Counted from the first letter of the stretch, positions 1 to 13,093 are shown. The stretch is DNA of 64,000 nucleotides from Marthasterias glacialis (GCA_911728455.2 OU452232.1:7157227-7221226), one strand, 5' to 3'. The notes: generated by a model not told the origin, from the sequence alone. Numbers and translations: made by a program.

Positions 1-790
1 TGTTTTTTTTTGTTTTTTTTTACACATGTACGTCAAAAATTGTTACCTGCCGTGACAATGTAGCAACACATAATTTGGCCAGGGAATATTATATGTTATT
101 TCGAGTTAAGTTTAATGTTGGAAGACAATGTGGGTGATTTTTTTTTTTTTTTTTTTGGACAAGATTTGTAGAGTCAACTACCTTTTAATGCAGTAGATGA
201 AACATTCGTTCTTGTAGTGATATATAAACTGCTGTTAAAAATTATGACAACCCGTAACGGTTGCTTTGAAAAATGCAGAACATCCCCCACATTACCCATT
301 TACCATGAGATCAAAGCAAATCATTTTTAACCCATGATAATTTTAGCCCAAAACTAAGCCATTCGATGGCTACCGAGGGACAACAACAACAGCTTGTATA
401 ACTGTGTCTACGTTTGCTTTCTCTAGTCCATCGTACACAATGTGCTCGGACAGAAAGTGTCACCTGCAGTATTTTATTATTATGATAGGCAATTGATTTA
501 GTTGCCATATTTTGCTTAGATATTTAATTTGTTTGGGGAATGTAAACGCAATAACACGGCGCGACTGTGCAACAGCGTGTGATAGCCTGCGTGATGCATT
601 TGACACCAATTCCGTGTTGATATCGTATTTCGACCGACGCAGGGATTGTGTCGTTATTCACTGGCCTAAAGATGCGCAGCGATATTGTCAATCCATTTGT
701 ACACTGGGTTAATAATTGACGCCGTGAATGAAAAGAAAGAAAACAAACGGCTGGTGCAAGCAGCACACTCGAAATTTAAACTCTACTCAC
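1..790 (-). other. Start of intron 1 of the TASK-like channel gene
   Basis: The DNA between the donor at 790 and the left edge is intron of the KCNK-like gene. It is AT-rich with T runs (about 140-157). Open frames here are short and show no family resemblance. Confidence 0.7.
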
Positions 791-1073
791 CTATTGTCGT
801 AATCACCGTCATGCAAAAAAAGAAAGAACCAGTAAATTTCCATTGTATACCCGCCCTGTGCGGAACATATCTGAAGATTGTTTCCTGCAATTGACTCATT
901 TCCTCCACGGTGATATTGTGGCGGTTCCGGATGTCATCTATTAGGCCACTCAAATTTATCTTTTCCAACGCTTCATTCTCTGACTCGAGCACGTCGAAAA
1001 CGGCCGCACCGGCGAGTAGGTATAAAAATGTCGACACCAGAAGAACTAGAGTGCGAACGTTTTGCCGCTTCAT
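791..1073 (-). CDS. KCNK3/9: Two-pore-domain K+ channel, TASK type (KCNK3/KCNK9-like), first coding exon
   Basis: This exon encodes the N-terminus of a TASK-family K2P potassium leak channel of the plasma membrane. It starts with MKRQNVRTLVLLVSTF, nearly identical to vertebrate KCNK3/KCNK9. The first transmembrane helix (residues about 8-26) follows, then the GAAVFDVLESE motif, an extracellular cap helix with a possible N-glycosylation site (NIT), and the pore helix ending VITTIG. The exon is 94 codons plus one base and ends at a clean donor (GTGAGT on the minus strand at 790-785). It therefore splits the first selectivity filter GYG after its first Gly, as vertebrate KCNK3/9 genes are known to do. 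HRAGIQWKF resembles KCNK9 slightly more than KCNK3, but an invertebrate gene is probably co-orthologous to both. All later exons lie beyond the left edge. The frame is intact and nothing suggests a pseudogene. Confidence 0.93.
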
Positions 1074-1550
1074 GCTTCTCCACCGCCCAAACGTTCATCA
1101 TCGGGATATATCCAAACATGGGTGCCGTGTCCAAACCATAATCCTGCCAACGTCGCACTGGAATGCTCTAGCACTGCTACATCTACGGTAGACGATGTCC
1201 TGAACTGCTGATGCTGATGCTTGTGATGCAGCCAACGGCAATGATGCTGGCCCTGTAGTTGTGTGATCGGCCATACGGGCGCTCTTTGCAGATGGAGCTC
1301 GCACGTATACTTACACACACAGGGAGAGCGAGAGAGAGAGAGAGAGACAGACGTAGTAGTTACACGGGCAGGACTATGTGTGGAAATGTGGCGCCTAATG
1401 CGAGTTTAGGGAAGGATGCGGGTCGAGCTCAACCCAGCGCCGTGTATGTCAGATGTGGCGCAAACGTATTGAGCTTCACCCTGGCCGGCTGCACGGGCAC
1501 TGGGTACGCACGACGACTGTTGCATTTATGCTAAAAATGCTTTTAAAAAA
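1074..1550 (-). promoter_or_regulatory. Putative 5' UTR/promoter side of the TASK-like channel gene
   Basis: The DNA directly upstream of the channel ATG (higher coordinates) is more GC-rich than its surroundings and holds a GA microsatellite at about 1327-1350. A 5' UTR or promoter is expected here from position alone. I see no convincing TATA box or initiator. Confidence 0.3.
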
Positions 1551-2560
1551 AATAATTAAAAAAATAGACTATCGTAACGATCATTCATTGGAATGTTATT
1601 TGAACTATGGGAGGATAAATTGTTTGAAAAAAAAAATACAAAGTGATTAACAAAACAGGAAGTCCTACAAAATGATAACATTTATTCATTATGATAGAAC
1701 ACCCTTTGAAATTAAATTCCCGATGTAATCATATTCCGTTTCAGCTTTACCCTACCAGCACAAATTTATGGATATACTGTTATTGAAAACTAAAAGATCC
1801 ACAAAAGCATACAACTTCGGAGACAGCTCCGCATGACTGCTTCGAAAGGGCACAACAGGCCTCAAAAACCAATACTGTTTTCTGCTTTCAATTTCAAACA
1901 GAAGATGCAATTTTATTATTTTTTTTTGTATAGATAAAGATCAATGCAAATAAATGCTGTGTGCATGGGGTATAATATAAACACCAATGGGGAAATTAGG
2001 ATGTAATTTGTTATTATTATTTGTTCCCGCCTGTCCAGTTATAAAATAGTCTTATGGTATTGCTGTGTCAGTTTTTACACAATGTGTCAGACCATGAAGG
2101 CTGGCGGGAGGGTTGGAGCATTGTTTAGAGATAAATATGCCACTTAAAAGTGTTTTTTATAAGCAGGTTAAAGACAAGGTCGGCGTTAATAATACAGTAT
2201 TTAATTTTATTTTTTATTTTATTTTATTTTTTTAATTTGGGTGGGGGGGAGGCTGGTGAGAAATTGCATCAGTATTAATAATAATGATAGTGATTGATAA
2301 TTTATTGATTTATTTTGCGGCCATTCCGTTCAGTGTACACCAGCGCATACAACAGTCATGAAATAAATACAGATTTTACAAATTAATTTTTAAAAACCTT
2401 GAAAAAGAAAATCATGAAAATCATTTAACATGATCCTTGCACAACTCATCATTCAAGATCATGTTTAAAGATTATAAAAAAGAACACAAAAAAAATCTGT
2501 TAAAAGGGCGTTCACAATTACACAGAAATAATTATAATATTTGGTTTATTTTACGTAGAT

Positions 2561-2662
2561 GTTATGTCTTCTTGAAACTGTCAAGGAGGAGACAGGAGTA
2601 AAAGTTCAAACATGTTATGTCTTCTTGAAACTGTCAAGGAGGAGACAGGAGTAAAAGTTCAA
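2561..2662. repeat. Two-copy direct repeat, 53-bp period
   Basis: A unit beginning GTTATGTCTTCTTGAAACTG occurs at 2561 and again at 2614 with no visible differences over about 49 bases. This is a very recent local tandem duplication. Confidence 0.9.
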
Positions 2663-2854
2663 GGCGGCAAGAATATATAGTGATCCAAGAAGATTTCGCC
2701 ACAATTTTGAAGGTGATAAATCGCCATAAAAATCACCAATGTTTTATTGGGGGCTTAGACTTCACCATAAGCCTACAGGGTGCGCCTGTGCAAATAACAT
2801 GATGCCACGTATTGGCTTTCAAGTGTTTGACATCAATTTCGTGTATTAAGTTAG

Positions 2855-3240
2855 GGTCATCCACCGACCCAGTTTGCGCTGACGTCATCAACCGCGATAA
2901 ATCTTGGTTGCACTTTTTTAGGGGGTAGAATTCCCTGTGTTGTTACTTATTGTGTGCAGTGCGCATTTGAGGCGATGCGCGCTTCGACATGAACCGTTTA
3001 ATACAGGCAAGTTGACTCGCAAAATGACAGACCATCATGCAGAAAGTAGCCGCGTGTGACGTCAGTGCAAGGGGTCTGTAGCCCTTTTCGAAACCACGAC
3101 TTCGGCTTTAGGCACCGGCTTGGGCTCTATCCATAATTTGGAAACGTGCGCTTTCGGCAAGGGGCTTGAATCAGGCGGACGGAACTTAAGCTGGAGCTGA
3201 ACTCGAAGCCGCGGTTTCGAAAACGGCCTATATCTTAGTT
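2855..3240. repeat. Dispersed repeat containing GTGTGACGTCAGTGCA
   Basis: Parts of this segment (TAAATCTTGGTTG-like stretch, ATGCAGAAAGTAGC, GTGTGACGTCAGTGCA) recur at 6570-6850, with weaker matches at 45915-46075 and 54925-55085. It is an old interspersed repeat; no terminal repeats could be defined. Confidence 0.6.
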
Positions 3241-3884
3241 GTGTTTGAGCTCAAGTTGAAGGCTCTTTTTACAACGACTGATAAGCTCAAGAACCAACGC
3301 CAACGCCAACCACAATGTTGTATACATCGGCTGTTTGTTCTCAACGTTTCGACAATAGTTTGCTCTAGCCGTCATCAATTCGACCATTGGTTGACAACTG
3401 CAAGCTTTATTAATAGCCGTCAGCTTATAGGAATTTCAGATTGTAATATTTGTATCATATCAGTTTATATACAGCCACCTTATTGCGGAATTTGAGGAGA
3501 GGGCAATTCTAATAGAATGTTTTCAGAATAGCACATTATTATTCAGTGAGGCAATAAAAAAAATCGTGCATTAATAGTATAGCCGTCGGGCAGAGTCTCA
3601 ACTGCTGTTACGTGTACCAATTTTTCTGTGACGGACACAGTTAATAGTTCGCTGTCAAGTACTATTTTATGTATGAAATCATATCATGGATGTCCTTGGT
3701 GATTAGATCTGAAACGTAAATTGGAGCAGGCAATGATGTGTGAACTTTTGATTGCGATTAGTGATGGGAAATAATGGCAAGATCAAATAATAAAAACAGT
3801 AATAGGTAGGGTTCTTTGAATTTACTGACATAAATTGGTCGAGATTGGTCGTTTATATTTGAAAAGAAAACTAACTACTTCTCG

Positions 3885-4445
3885 TCTGAGTATACGAACT
3901 CGGCATTGGTAGTTGAGTACTACTCGAGTGCCGCCGTTGACGGTAATCGTACTCGGCCAGAAAAATACTCGGACTCGAAGCCCACATAATCGATATACTC
4001 GACTAAAATAATCAGTGCTCGAAGTCATGTACTCAGTACTCGACTGAAAGTGAACTCAGACTCTGATTTCATGCACCCGTGGTCAGAATACTTTCCTATC
4101 TGCTTTCCTATACTTCCGTTAATTCAATTGGACAAGAGGAATAAAAGCTTTGGAAAAAAAGTACAATGTCAGTTGTTTATGGTGTACTGGTATAGACAAG
4201 CACATATTGTCGTCTAGAAATTAGTCCAAAGAATTCATGTTTAATACCTGATTGTGCAGTATTATTTGTCTATAAAGTACTCCCACTCGTACTTCCCTCC
4301 CTTCGTACTCGGAGATCGAAGTTTTTGTACTCAGCTGTTAGACTCGGCACTCTGATCTCAGAATACTCGGTACTTGGACACTAATTCGTACGTAATGACC
4401 CAAGTACTTGTACTCCAGTACTACTCGGCCAGCCTATAGTACTTG
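3885..4445. repeat. ACTCG-rich degenerate repeat region
   Basis: The pentamer ACTCG/CGAGT recurs many times in two clusters (about 3885-4080 and 4275-4445) on either side of a plain AT-rich centre. It could be the subterminal repeats of a decayed DNA transposon, since such elements often carry many short motifs near both ends. No transposase reading frame remains. Confidence 0.45.
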
Positions 4446-5194
4446 GCAGTGCCTGATACTCCACTGATAACAAACAACAACTTGACTACAACACTGCTCT
4501 TCTCTTTGGCAGAGTGAATTGCTTTCTTTAAAAAACAACTCAGTGTAAACCAAACCGAAACTTCGATGATGAAAAGTTCTTGTAGGGATCGCCACCATTG
4601 TATCTTAGTAGTTTTATAAATGACATAAGACTAATATGGCAACAGTGTGCACATGATAAATGACAAGTGCAAAACCAATCATTGAAAAACAACACACACA
4701 CAATAAACTCCCAATTGGTTTGGTCTCTTGATGATCGTTGTAACCCGGTTTTTTGGAGCAGAAAATATTGCTTGCATAATATATGTACTTAGCAAAATGC
4801 ACCAGGGAGCGAGTCACGATCTATATATAGCTAGATTTGTTTTGGTTAGCAACCGTAATATGCTAAGCAAGAATTGTTTGCTCGAAGCAGCCCTGTATTA
4901 TTACAGCACGCTGCCAAACATCGGTAATTGTCGAAGGCCAGTTAACGCACTTTGTGTGACGGAACGAAATGAAATAATCAACCTGTGAAAGTTTAAGCTC
5001 AATGTATTATCGGAGGCAGGAGAAAATAGTGAAAACCTGAAACGCTGTTTTCAAGCATCAAATATCAGACTCACGACATCCAAACCAACTGTTTCACTCA
5101 TTCATCAACAATTAAGCATTCCAGGCAGAAAGATATCGAGGAAAGTCCCCAACCATGACCATCTTGACACATCTAAGTTACGTGTACTCTCTAA

Positions 5195-5423
5195 ATGTAA
5201 AAGAGTTAAAATTTCACTCGCTTGCCAGAGTGGTGTCAGTTTGGCTCTTTTGAGAGTGAAACTCACTCTTCACCACTCTTTTTTGAGTGAAAGTGGGGCG
5301 AATTTCACTCTGAATCTAGTGAAAATTCATGGTTTTTATTCTAAAAAGAGTTGTCCGCCATATATGGGTATATATATACGAGTGGTGTGGCGGACAAAAG
5401 GAGTGGTTTTCACTCTTTTACAT
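5195..5423. mobile_element. MITE with ATGTAAAAGAGT termini
   Basis: The left end reads ATGTAAAAGAGTTAAAA and the right end is its inverse with few differences (TTTTCACTCTTTTACAT). The interior is dense in TTTCACTC/GAGTGAAA motifs. At about 230 bp with no coding capacity it fits a non-autonomous DNA transposon. Confidence 0.7.
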
Positions 5424-7656
5424 CTGTACATCTGTGAACATGTTTATTTGTAATCTTACCAATGTTGTACACATTGTTTGAAACCATGGAGCAATAGATG
5501 TTTCGTGTGGTTTATTGTAATTAATCATTTTAAATATAAGCTCTTTTCGAAGCTAGAGTCGAGGAAGTTTTATATTTCAGACACTGAATGAAAACCCCCG
5601 CCAATGTTTAGTACAAGACACAAGTGACTTAGATGTCGGGACCCAACACTATCTTGAGAACAAACAGCTATGTACAAACAATTTGCATGTGGCAAGTATT
5701 TCGTGCATTGAGCGTGGCATATGCGATGGTTTCTTTCGTTTTGAAACACCATCATCTGTCAAAATTCTGAACTTGTTGGTCTTTCAGCGAAAAAAAAAAA
5801 TGAGCGATGCAACTTTAAGCTGAACCCCGATCATGTCAATCAGAAACAATCCAGATCAGGGTAATAGGAGATAAACAAGTGGCGTAAATTTGTTTGGAAA
5901 ATTAGGGGGGGGGGGTGGTAATGGAAAAAAGGAATAATGCTGAGATCACGAGCAAAGGGGGCATGGGGAAGGTTACACCCACAGCTCGATTGCATTATGG
6001 ATGCCCTCTGTGTTGTTAATGTTCTACGTAGTTTGTTCAAATGCTTACAGAAAATATTTCTTTTCTGCATAGTGCATTGTACATTCATTAGGCCTTGTCA
6101 AGTAAACCGATACCAACCTCAATATTTGTCACAGCGGTGCTGTTTGGTGGGTATAGTTAAGTTCCGTAATGTTCGTGTAAATGACCGTCGACTCATTGTT
6201 TGCACGTACAGGTGGGCGTGTACGGGTGTGCACAGACGTGGGTGTTGTCTTGATAGGGACTTGTAGAAATGTTTTGTTCATTTAATAAGCTATCGGGTGT
6301 TTTTTTCAGTGAAAACCACAAATGTTTGTTTTTCAAGGACCAAATATCTGGGGGATGGTCATATGGATTATCCACCCTTGGACAGGAAGTGTGTGTGTGT
6401 GTGTGTGTGGGGGGGGGGGTATATCCCCACCCCCCTGGTATTTACGCCCATCCATGCGATAAACTTATTAATTTGTAGATAAATTTGACGACAAATCTAT
6501 GAAAAGTTGATGGCGGGTACTCGGTAAAGTTTGAGGTTATTGTTTTCTCGAGATTTTGTTCTTGTAACTACCCTAATGATCCAATTCACATGACAGTCAT
6601 CACCCACGATGAATCTTGGTTGAGCCACTTTGTGAGTCAGAATCCCCATGTGTATAAGGCCGTGTCCGAATTAGCGGCTACGGCTACGGCTGGAGGTAGA
6701 ACGTCCCTTAGCAACACCCTTTACCAACAGTAAACGCGCGCCGTATTATCTGCACACGAAATTTGACCGTCCCTAAAAATGGCAGACCACGGGCAGAGAG
6801 CAGCTACGTGTGACGTCAGTGCACGGGTTTATCCTATAAGCTAATGTGAGTCGGGATCGGGTGAGCAACAACAGCTACGACTTGTGTGAAGTTCAAAGTT
6901 GTCGAAAGCATAACTAATTTTAAGTTCATAATAATTAGACAGAATGGCTAAGAGGATGCGTTCAACCGACATCCATTCAACGCCATCCATTGAATGGTGA
7001 CCTAAGAATATTTTGGCCTTGGCCGTGCGTTGGTAAATCATGTGATTCACCCTGCAATGCTTCAGATTCAGTCATCGAGGCACCGTTTAGTAGATATTCT
7101 GATTAGAAAAAAATAGTACATGCAACTGTCGTCGGGCTTGAACCTCATTAGTATCAGCAACTCGCCCAAAAGCCTATTACTAACAGGCAGTGACGGGTTC
7201 TAATGCGAGGCGTTACCTGCCACACTTTGCTGAAATTGTAACACTTGACTACCCATAGCGATTGCTTTGCAAAAGATTATTAAAAACTGCTCGCCCAGTC
7301 ATCATCAGCGGTATGATTGTGCCCAGGGGGCCCCGGTGTGGCGGCGCGAACCGGTGGTCTCCTTCTTGCCTCAAGCTGACAACGAGAATGCTCAGAAGGT
7401 ATAGAGCAAATTGACCTGTTTGCTGGGCTGTCTTAATCGCCATGGAAACGGGGAACATGGGGGATGGGGGGTCACTGGTGACGTCATGATTTAATCTATC
7501 AAAATGAAATTCCCCTCGCAATGTTACGGTCTGCTTTCACGGCGCTGAAAGGGTTGCATATCATGTTGGACTGGGAATGTATTAAACCCGTTCTGTCATT
7601 CTAATATAACACTGGCGGCTTCCTCGGCAGTCTTGCCAGTTCATAACTACAGAGCA
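5424..7656. other. Intergenic DNA, no gene seen
   Basis: Contains a dispersed repeat (6570-6850) and a TG/G-rich simple run (6390-6420). No exon with family resemblance was found on either strand. Confidence 0.55.
6570..6850. repeat. Dispersed repeat, second copy of the TGACGTCA family
   Basis: Shares GATCCAATTCACATGACA-type sequence with 45925, and GGCAGACCACGGGCAGA plus GTGTGACGTCAGTGCA with the copies at about 3050 and 55030. Confidence 0.6.
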
Positions 7657-7803
7657 GGGCCCAATTTCATGGCGCTGGTTACCAAAAAATTCTGCGCTTA
7701 CGTCGCCTTTTAAAGCACGTAATACTCCTATATGCCGTTGCATGATCTATGCATGCAGGGCGTAAGCGCAGAATCTGGCAAAAACAGCCATGAAATCGGG
7801 CCC
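7657..7803. mobile_element. MITE with GGGCCCAATTTCATGGC termini
   Basis: The two ends are imperfect inverted copies over about 45 bp, from GGGCCCAATTTCATGGC inward to TTCTGCGCTTACG. Relatives with the same ends occur at 20492-20980, 32435-32555 and 46077-46320, so this is a multi-copy non-autonomous family. Confidence 0.85.
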
Positions 7804-8454
7804 ATATCGCTGTTCTTTACACAGATTTTCAAACACACAATCAAGCATCTGTAGAAAATAGGACAAAACAGAATTAGAGTCAGTTGATCTTAAACTTTAA
7901 ATTACTGCACTGAAATATATGTATTTAGGATCAACTTTTATGTGATAATGTTTAGAATATTAAACATGGAGTCTCTGTACTGCTTATGATTTTTTTTTAG
8001 GGAGCGGTGAACTTCAGCATTTCTCAGATTGATAGAATGTTGAAGTCTTCATGATGGGATGGAAATACAATCTAGTTAGGTTTATTGTATTGCAACATAT
8101 TTGCAGAGTAGTCAATACAGGTCTTGCACTGCTTCCACCTTGACGAACTTCAAATTTGTAACTCTATATACCAACCGCTGCAAGAGTTGTTAAGCATTAC
8201 TACGTCACATCCTTGGTTATTTTTAAGCATTAGTTTAGTTTTCTTTTCATCGATGTAATATGAATCACTGTATTTAATTTGTTTTGTAGAGTGTCATCGA
8301 CTGATGTACTCAATATTTATATTATTGAACAAATGTAATCATCAATTTCAACAGAGTGCTCATTTTGTACAATTTGTGAAGTCACGTTTTATTTTGTACA
8401 ATTTGTGAAGTCACATGTTGTAAAGCGCCGGTATCCGCCACAGACGGGCGGTCA
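7804..8454. other. Intergenic DNA, no gene seen
   Basis: AT-rich sequence. A short direct repeat (TTTTGTACAATTTGTGAAGT) occurs at about 8363 and 8392. No coding signal. Confidence 0.5.
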
Positions 8455-8982
8455 TGGTGATGATACTCATGGTAATGAATATGATGAGCAGGAGGAGGAC
8501 GGGGTGGAGGATGATCATCATGATTGATGATGATGATGGTGATGATGATGATGATGATGATGGTGATGGTGGTATGAGATGGTGATGGCGATGGTGATGG
8601 TGGTGATGGTGATGATGAGATGATGATGAAGATATGAGATGGTGATGGCTATGGTGACGGTGACAGTGACGGTGATGGTGATGGTGATGATTAGATGATG
8701 ATGTGATGGTGATGATGAGGTGATGGTGACGGTGATGGTGATATGAGATGGTGATGGTGATATGAGATGGTGATGATGATGGTGACAGTGATGGTGATGG
8801 TGATGATGAGATGATGATGGTGATGATGATGGTGATGGTGACAGTGATGTTGACGGTGATGGTGATGGTGATGATATAATGATGATATGATAATGGTGAT
8901 GGTGATGGTGACGGTGATGGTGACGGTGACGGTGTTGGTGACGGTGATGGCGATGGTGATGGTGATGGCGATGGTGACGATT
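8455..8982. repeat. GAT/GGT-rich trinucleotide microsatellite
   Basis: About 0.5 kb of imperfect (GATGGT)n and (GAT)n with a few GAC and ATG variants. The long His/Ser/Ile-rich or Met/Val-rich open frames across it on both strands are by-products of the triplet period, not genes. Confidence 0.97.
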
Positions 8983-11900
8983 AGAATATTTCCTCCCATT
9001 TTTAGAAAGAAAAAACATGTGATTTGTTATTGTTCCGATTCGATTTTAAATCCTCTCGTACTTCCATACCAAGTTGACGACACTCTTGATTTGACCCTGT
9101 CTGTCCGCCAACCCTATCCCCTTGCTTTCTTGTTAGTCAATCAGATTTATGTCCTAATGTGAGCCAGCCGCGCTGCTGAGGACAACCGCAATGCCCGTCA
9201 GTATTTTCTTTCCCAGAACAACTTTTTCTCTTTTTGTGTTTTATTTCCAACGCTGTCCTCCAGCCTCTTCGACTCCGTAATCACGATGTATAAATAAAGG
9301 ACGCGCCAGGTCCCGCGTGCTTCGTCGATGAGTGTACCACGACTACCAGGAATGCACTTTCGACCCGCGCCGGTGACGGGCATTTTCCGGTCATGGGAAA
9401 ATTGTTTCCGTAAGAAGTGCAAAGATGTTCCGGTATCTGGCATTTAATTCAATTTCTCCATGAGCAATTTTGTAAACATTTATCAATGTTGACGTCCTTT
9501 GGGAATATGCAAAAAAAATAATAGTAATGATAAAAGATTAAAAAAAAAACCGGTACAAAATGGTACAACGATAATTGCACGTGGAGTCGGTAATTTTAAC
9601 CCAATTGAAACACTGTCCTGAGAAGTACTTTTAAACGTCATGTGGTTTTGTTTTAATGTACAATGACCTCGCAGTTATTTATAAGAACTATTGATTTTTA
9701 ATAAGTACCGGAAAATGTATGCCCGGACGTTTGCTGCAATAAAAGCATCGAGGTATGTTCATTTTTTATTTTTTTTTATAGTCTCTCCCTCTCCCTCTCT
9801 CTCTTTCTCTTTTTTTTTAATGAGGATCTGCTGGTAGCGTGGTAAAAAAAGATGATTGTTTTCTTTGTGTATATTGAACCCTGATTTGAAAGAATGATTA
9901 CGATGTGCTACGTCATTGATTTTTGAAAGGGTACATTTATTTTTATCTTCTCGTCTTTAACAAACACATCACACCACCAAACTGAGAACTGCAGCAAACT
10001 GTAATATGAAGCCACGTTGTGGCAAGAGTATGTTTTCTCGGGCATGTGTGCGGCACTTATTCTATTATGTAAAACAGACCGTGTGAAAGTCATGGGTGAC
10101 ATTTTTCTCCCATAAGTTAATATTTCAGATGGATATTTCTCGGGAAAGTTTGAACTTGTATCAAGTTTATAACAAGAAAGCTTACTTTCTGGTTAGCTCA
10201 GTTGGTTAGAGCACCCGACAGTATTTGAGAGGTCGTGGGTTCGAGTCCGGCATCAGCCAAATTTTCTTTGCTCATTCCAATTTTTGTATTATAATATAAA
10301 TAGAATATTTCCCAGTTCCTATACCGTTTCCTGTAGCCTTTCTGTGTAAATCCACGAAAAAAGCATATATGTATATTTTCACAAGATGCCGATTTTTATC
10401 AAACCGAAATTATTTTGGCGTATCACTTCGAAAGGTTTCAATCTTAATTTCGGAAATTGTTAATTTGATTCAACCCCGTTAATTTGATAAACTTAACAGT
10501 GTTCGACTGGTCGACTCTTAGATGATTGATTTGTGACAAATTCAGAGTTAATATCTGACTCACTACTCCCCTCTGGCCCCACCCCCTTCTTCAAACAATC
10601 TCTCTGATTCAGCCAAGGGAGTGTGTCATTTTCCCCAGTAGTATCGTCCATCCTCATCCACACACAGCAAGGTCATTGCTTGCGCCTCGAGTTCAATACC
10701 AACATCAGTATGCATTTTTCCTCGAAGACGATGATCTCATGAGCGCGAGGTTGACTTATTAGGATCACAAGACGCACGTTGTTTGATTTTTTATTAACTT
10801 ATTTTTTTTTTATTTCAGCACGTTGTGGTAAGATTACGTGGGAATGACAATCCTGTCAAGCAAGTCATGCGATGCATCGACTAATTGCATTTAAAGTATT
10901 AAAATGATTGGTAATGATTGAAAGAAAGACAAAAAAAAGAGAAGATCTTTCGAATTTCTGATTTATATAAGAAGTTTTTATATATATATAATATATATTT
11001 GTTTTTAATATTATATTTATATATATATTTTTTCCATGTCGATATTTCCCCATTTATTTTGCCTCGATTGAGGTGTGCTCGAATTCGCTCCCTTGTGGAG
11101 TCCTATAACAAAAGGGAAGCGCAAGAACAATTGGTCTCAACAGGGGAATTCTAAAGAGAGGGATGCTCCACAAGGGAATTTGTGTACAAAGTCTATGAGA
11201 AAATACAGGGACAAAGGGACAGTACAGGGACAAAGGAAAGAACAATAGAAGTCTCTACAAGGATGCAAAAATGAGAATGTGTGGTTGTGTGTGTGTGGGG
11301 GGGGGGGGGGGGGAACTGCCCCAGCCCCTGGCTTGTATGCATGTGTCTATTAGTGGTTCAGTTAAGGTGATCATGCATTGCAGTGCAACGCAGGATGTTT
11401 TCCCAAGCACGGCCGTGTGTTCCAAATTGCCCGTAAGATGGCCGAATTACGTCATGTGGGAACTATCCACAGACATGAGCAAGTTCGGGTGCTGACTTTT
11501 AGTCAATTTGTGATTTAAAGCATGCATGCGTGATCTGTTCTTCACTCGTACGTGTCTAGTTGAGCGACTAATCAATAGTAAATTTAAGTCAATGTATATT
11601 ATATGCTTATTGAGCAGACGATAGGATTTAGCAAGTTAGAACGTATTTTCAAGTTCATTTTCTATGTTTTCCCCTCCTATTTTTATCTCTACGTGCAATA
11701 ATTAACTTAATACTTCATTGCAAAGACAAATTATTGTCATAGGCCTATTCAACCAAATCCCTCCGTTATCGTTGAACGACCGGGGCTAGTCAAACCACGT
11801 AGCGTTCGGCTGACATCTAGATCGACTATGGTTAAGTCTAGTCGACTCTTGTAACCCACCCGAACTTGCTCCATTATAATAACTATAGACGGACAACAGG

Positions 11901-12530
11901 GGGCGCTAAACTGAAATTTTAGATTTTCGGAAACCATGGGCGGAAGTGAATCCGCGCGCCTTTCGCTTTATACGTTTTCCTTTTCAAAAAGGGACGGTTG
12001 AGGCCTATTCCACCACAAGAATGCTGCAAATAACGGTAATTTGGAGCAGATTTGTCTTTTTCTTTAGTAGGAGAATAGTCCAAGACTTGTTTGTCAATGT
12101 AATGTTAACATTTGTAAGAAAAGTGAAGTGTTTGTGCTGTTTATTTATGGACATTTTCTTGACGTGTTTTGTCTTCCCATTTTCGAAGTTTTGTAATGAA
12201 TGACAACACAATTGAAAGTTGTGATAGCGATAAAATGGTAGCCCTCGATCCTCCTCAATGACAACGCCGACCTCCTGTCGGAAGTTTCGTCAATCAATGG
12301 AAGTTGTATCCATATACTGAATATGTTTTGTTTTGTTGACTTCTTATGTTTGGAAAGCTGTCTACAAATTAAAATTGATTGAAGGATGGGATAGAAATGC
12401 TGGCTGGAGGTTGTGTCGCCAAAGGCCATGCCGTTTTCCTACATTAAAATTACTGCCGTTTTGACCTCGTGAGGGCGCTGCTTGTACATCTCTCTATGAC
12501 ATGACATCAGACACATAAGGTCTATTATTG
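8983..12530. other. Intergenic DNA with simple repeats
   Basis: Holds CT-rich (about 9780-9815) and AT microsatellites (about 10978-11030), a G run (about 11296-11313) and a tRNA-like sequence (10186-10258). The right end of a MITE related to 58321-58496 lies at about 12510-12527 (CATAAGGTCTATTA). No protein family was recognised. Confidence 0.5.
10186..10258 (+). repeat. tRNA-like sequence (SINE head or tRNA pseudogene)
   Basis: A box A-like GGTTAGCTCAGTTGGTTAGA and a box B-like GGTTCGAGTCC are spaced as in a tRNA. Acceptor and anticodon stems do not pair well, so it is probably not functional. It may be a SINE head with internal Pol III promoter elements. Confidence 0.65.
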
Positions 12531-12531
12531 G

Positions 12532-13093
12532 GTTTTATAACACCACTTCCTTAGATTCTATATGTTGATTGGCCGAAACTGTGTCACGTGGTGTTGTTGC
12601 AATACGCACCGACCAAAAGAACTATTAAACGGTACACTACTATCCAACGATAGCCTAGCAACCGATATACTATCGATTGGATACCCTGGTACCCTGACTG
12701 CATTGACTTCAAGCGTTGATTTAATAGAGCTGTGTGACAACCTCGAACCAATACGTGCATTTGAAATACGATATGAGAATGAAGCCTATAATATTAGTCT
12801 GGTACCCCTCTTTCTTTGTGTGAAGATTTCCTGTCAGATTTGATACAGTTGTTTGAAGATTGATTACTACATATACGCACAGTTGTTAAACGAATATTAT
12901 CACAAAAATGGATGATATTGAGGTGTTATAAAACAAATATTGACTGCTTCGAGTGGCGTAGTAAAACTAGTCACTCGCGATCATCCCGGAGCAGCCTATC
13001 TTCCCTCGGCTCCGCCTTGGGAAGATCGGCTGCTCCGGGAATCATCTCTCGTGACTATAACTCGAAGCAGTCAATATTTGTATTTTATCCCAT
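12532..13093. mobile_element. Compound element: TIR-bounded body plus long terminal palindrome
   Basis: The body begins GTTTTATAACACC and is closed by its inverse GGTGTTATAAAAC at 12921-12933. A palindrome follows immediately: 12934-12953 (CAAATATTGACTGCTTCGAG) is the exact inverse of 13061-13080, and the arms continue inward with small mismatches through CCCGGAGCAGCC to a loop of about 13 bases. A GATTGG-containing head near 12573 is shared with the element at 56130-56592. No transposase is encoded. Confidence 0.75.

Larger units (their letters stand above)
1551..5190. other. Intergenic DNA, no gene seen
   Basis: AT-rich non-coding sequence. It holds a 53-bp direct duplication (2561-2662), a CREB-like TGACGTCA-containing repeat (about 2855-3240) and an ACTCG-rich degenerate region (about 3885-4445). 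Open frames are short and unlike known proteins. Confidence 0.6.

Noticed and set aside
8518-9162. Long His-rich and Met/Val-rich open frames
   Set aside because: They follow exactly the GAT/GGT triplet microsatellite and have no non-repeat domain.
10186-10258. Functional tRNA gene
   Set aside because: Acceptor and anticodon arms do not form a proper cloverleaf.
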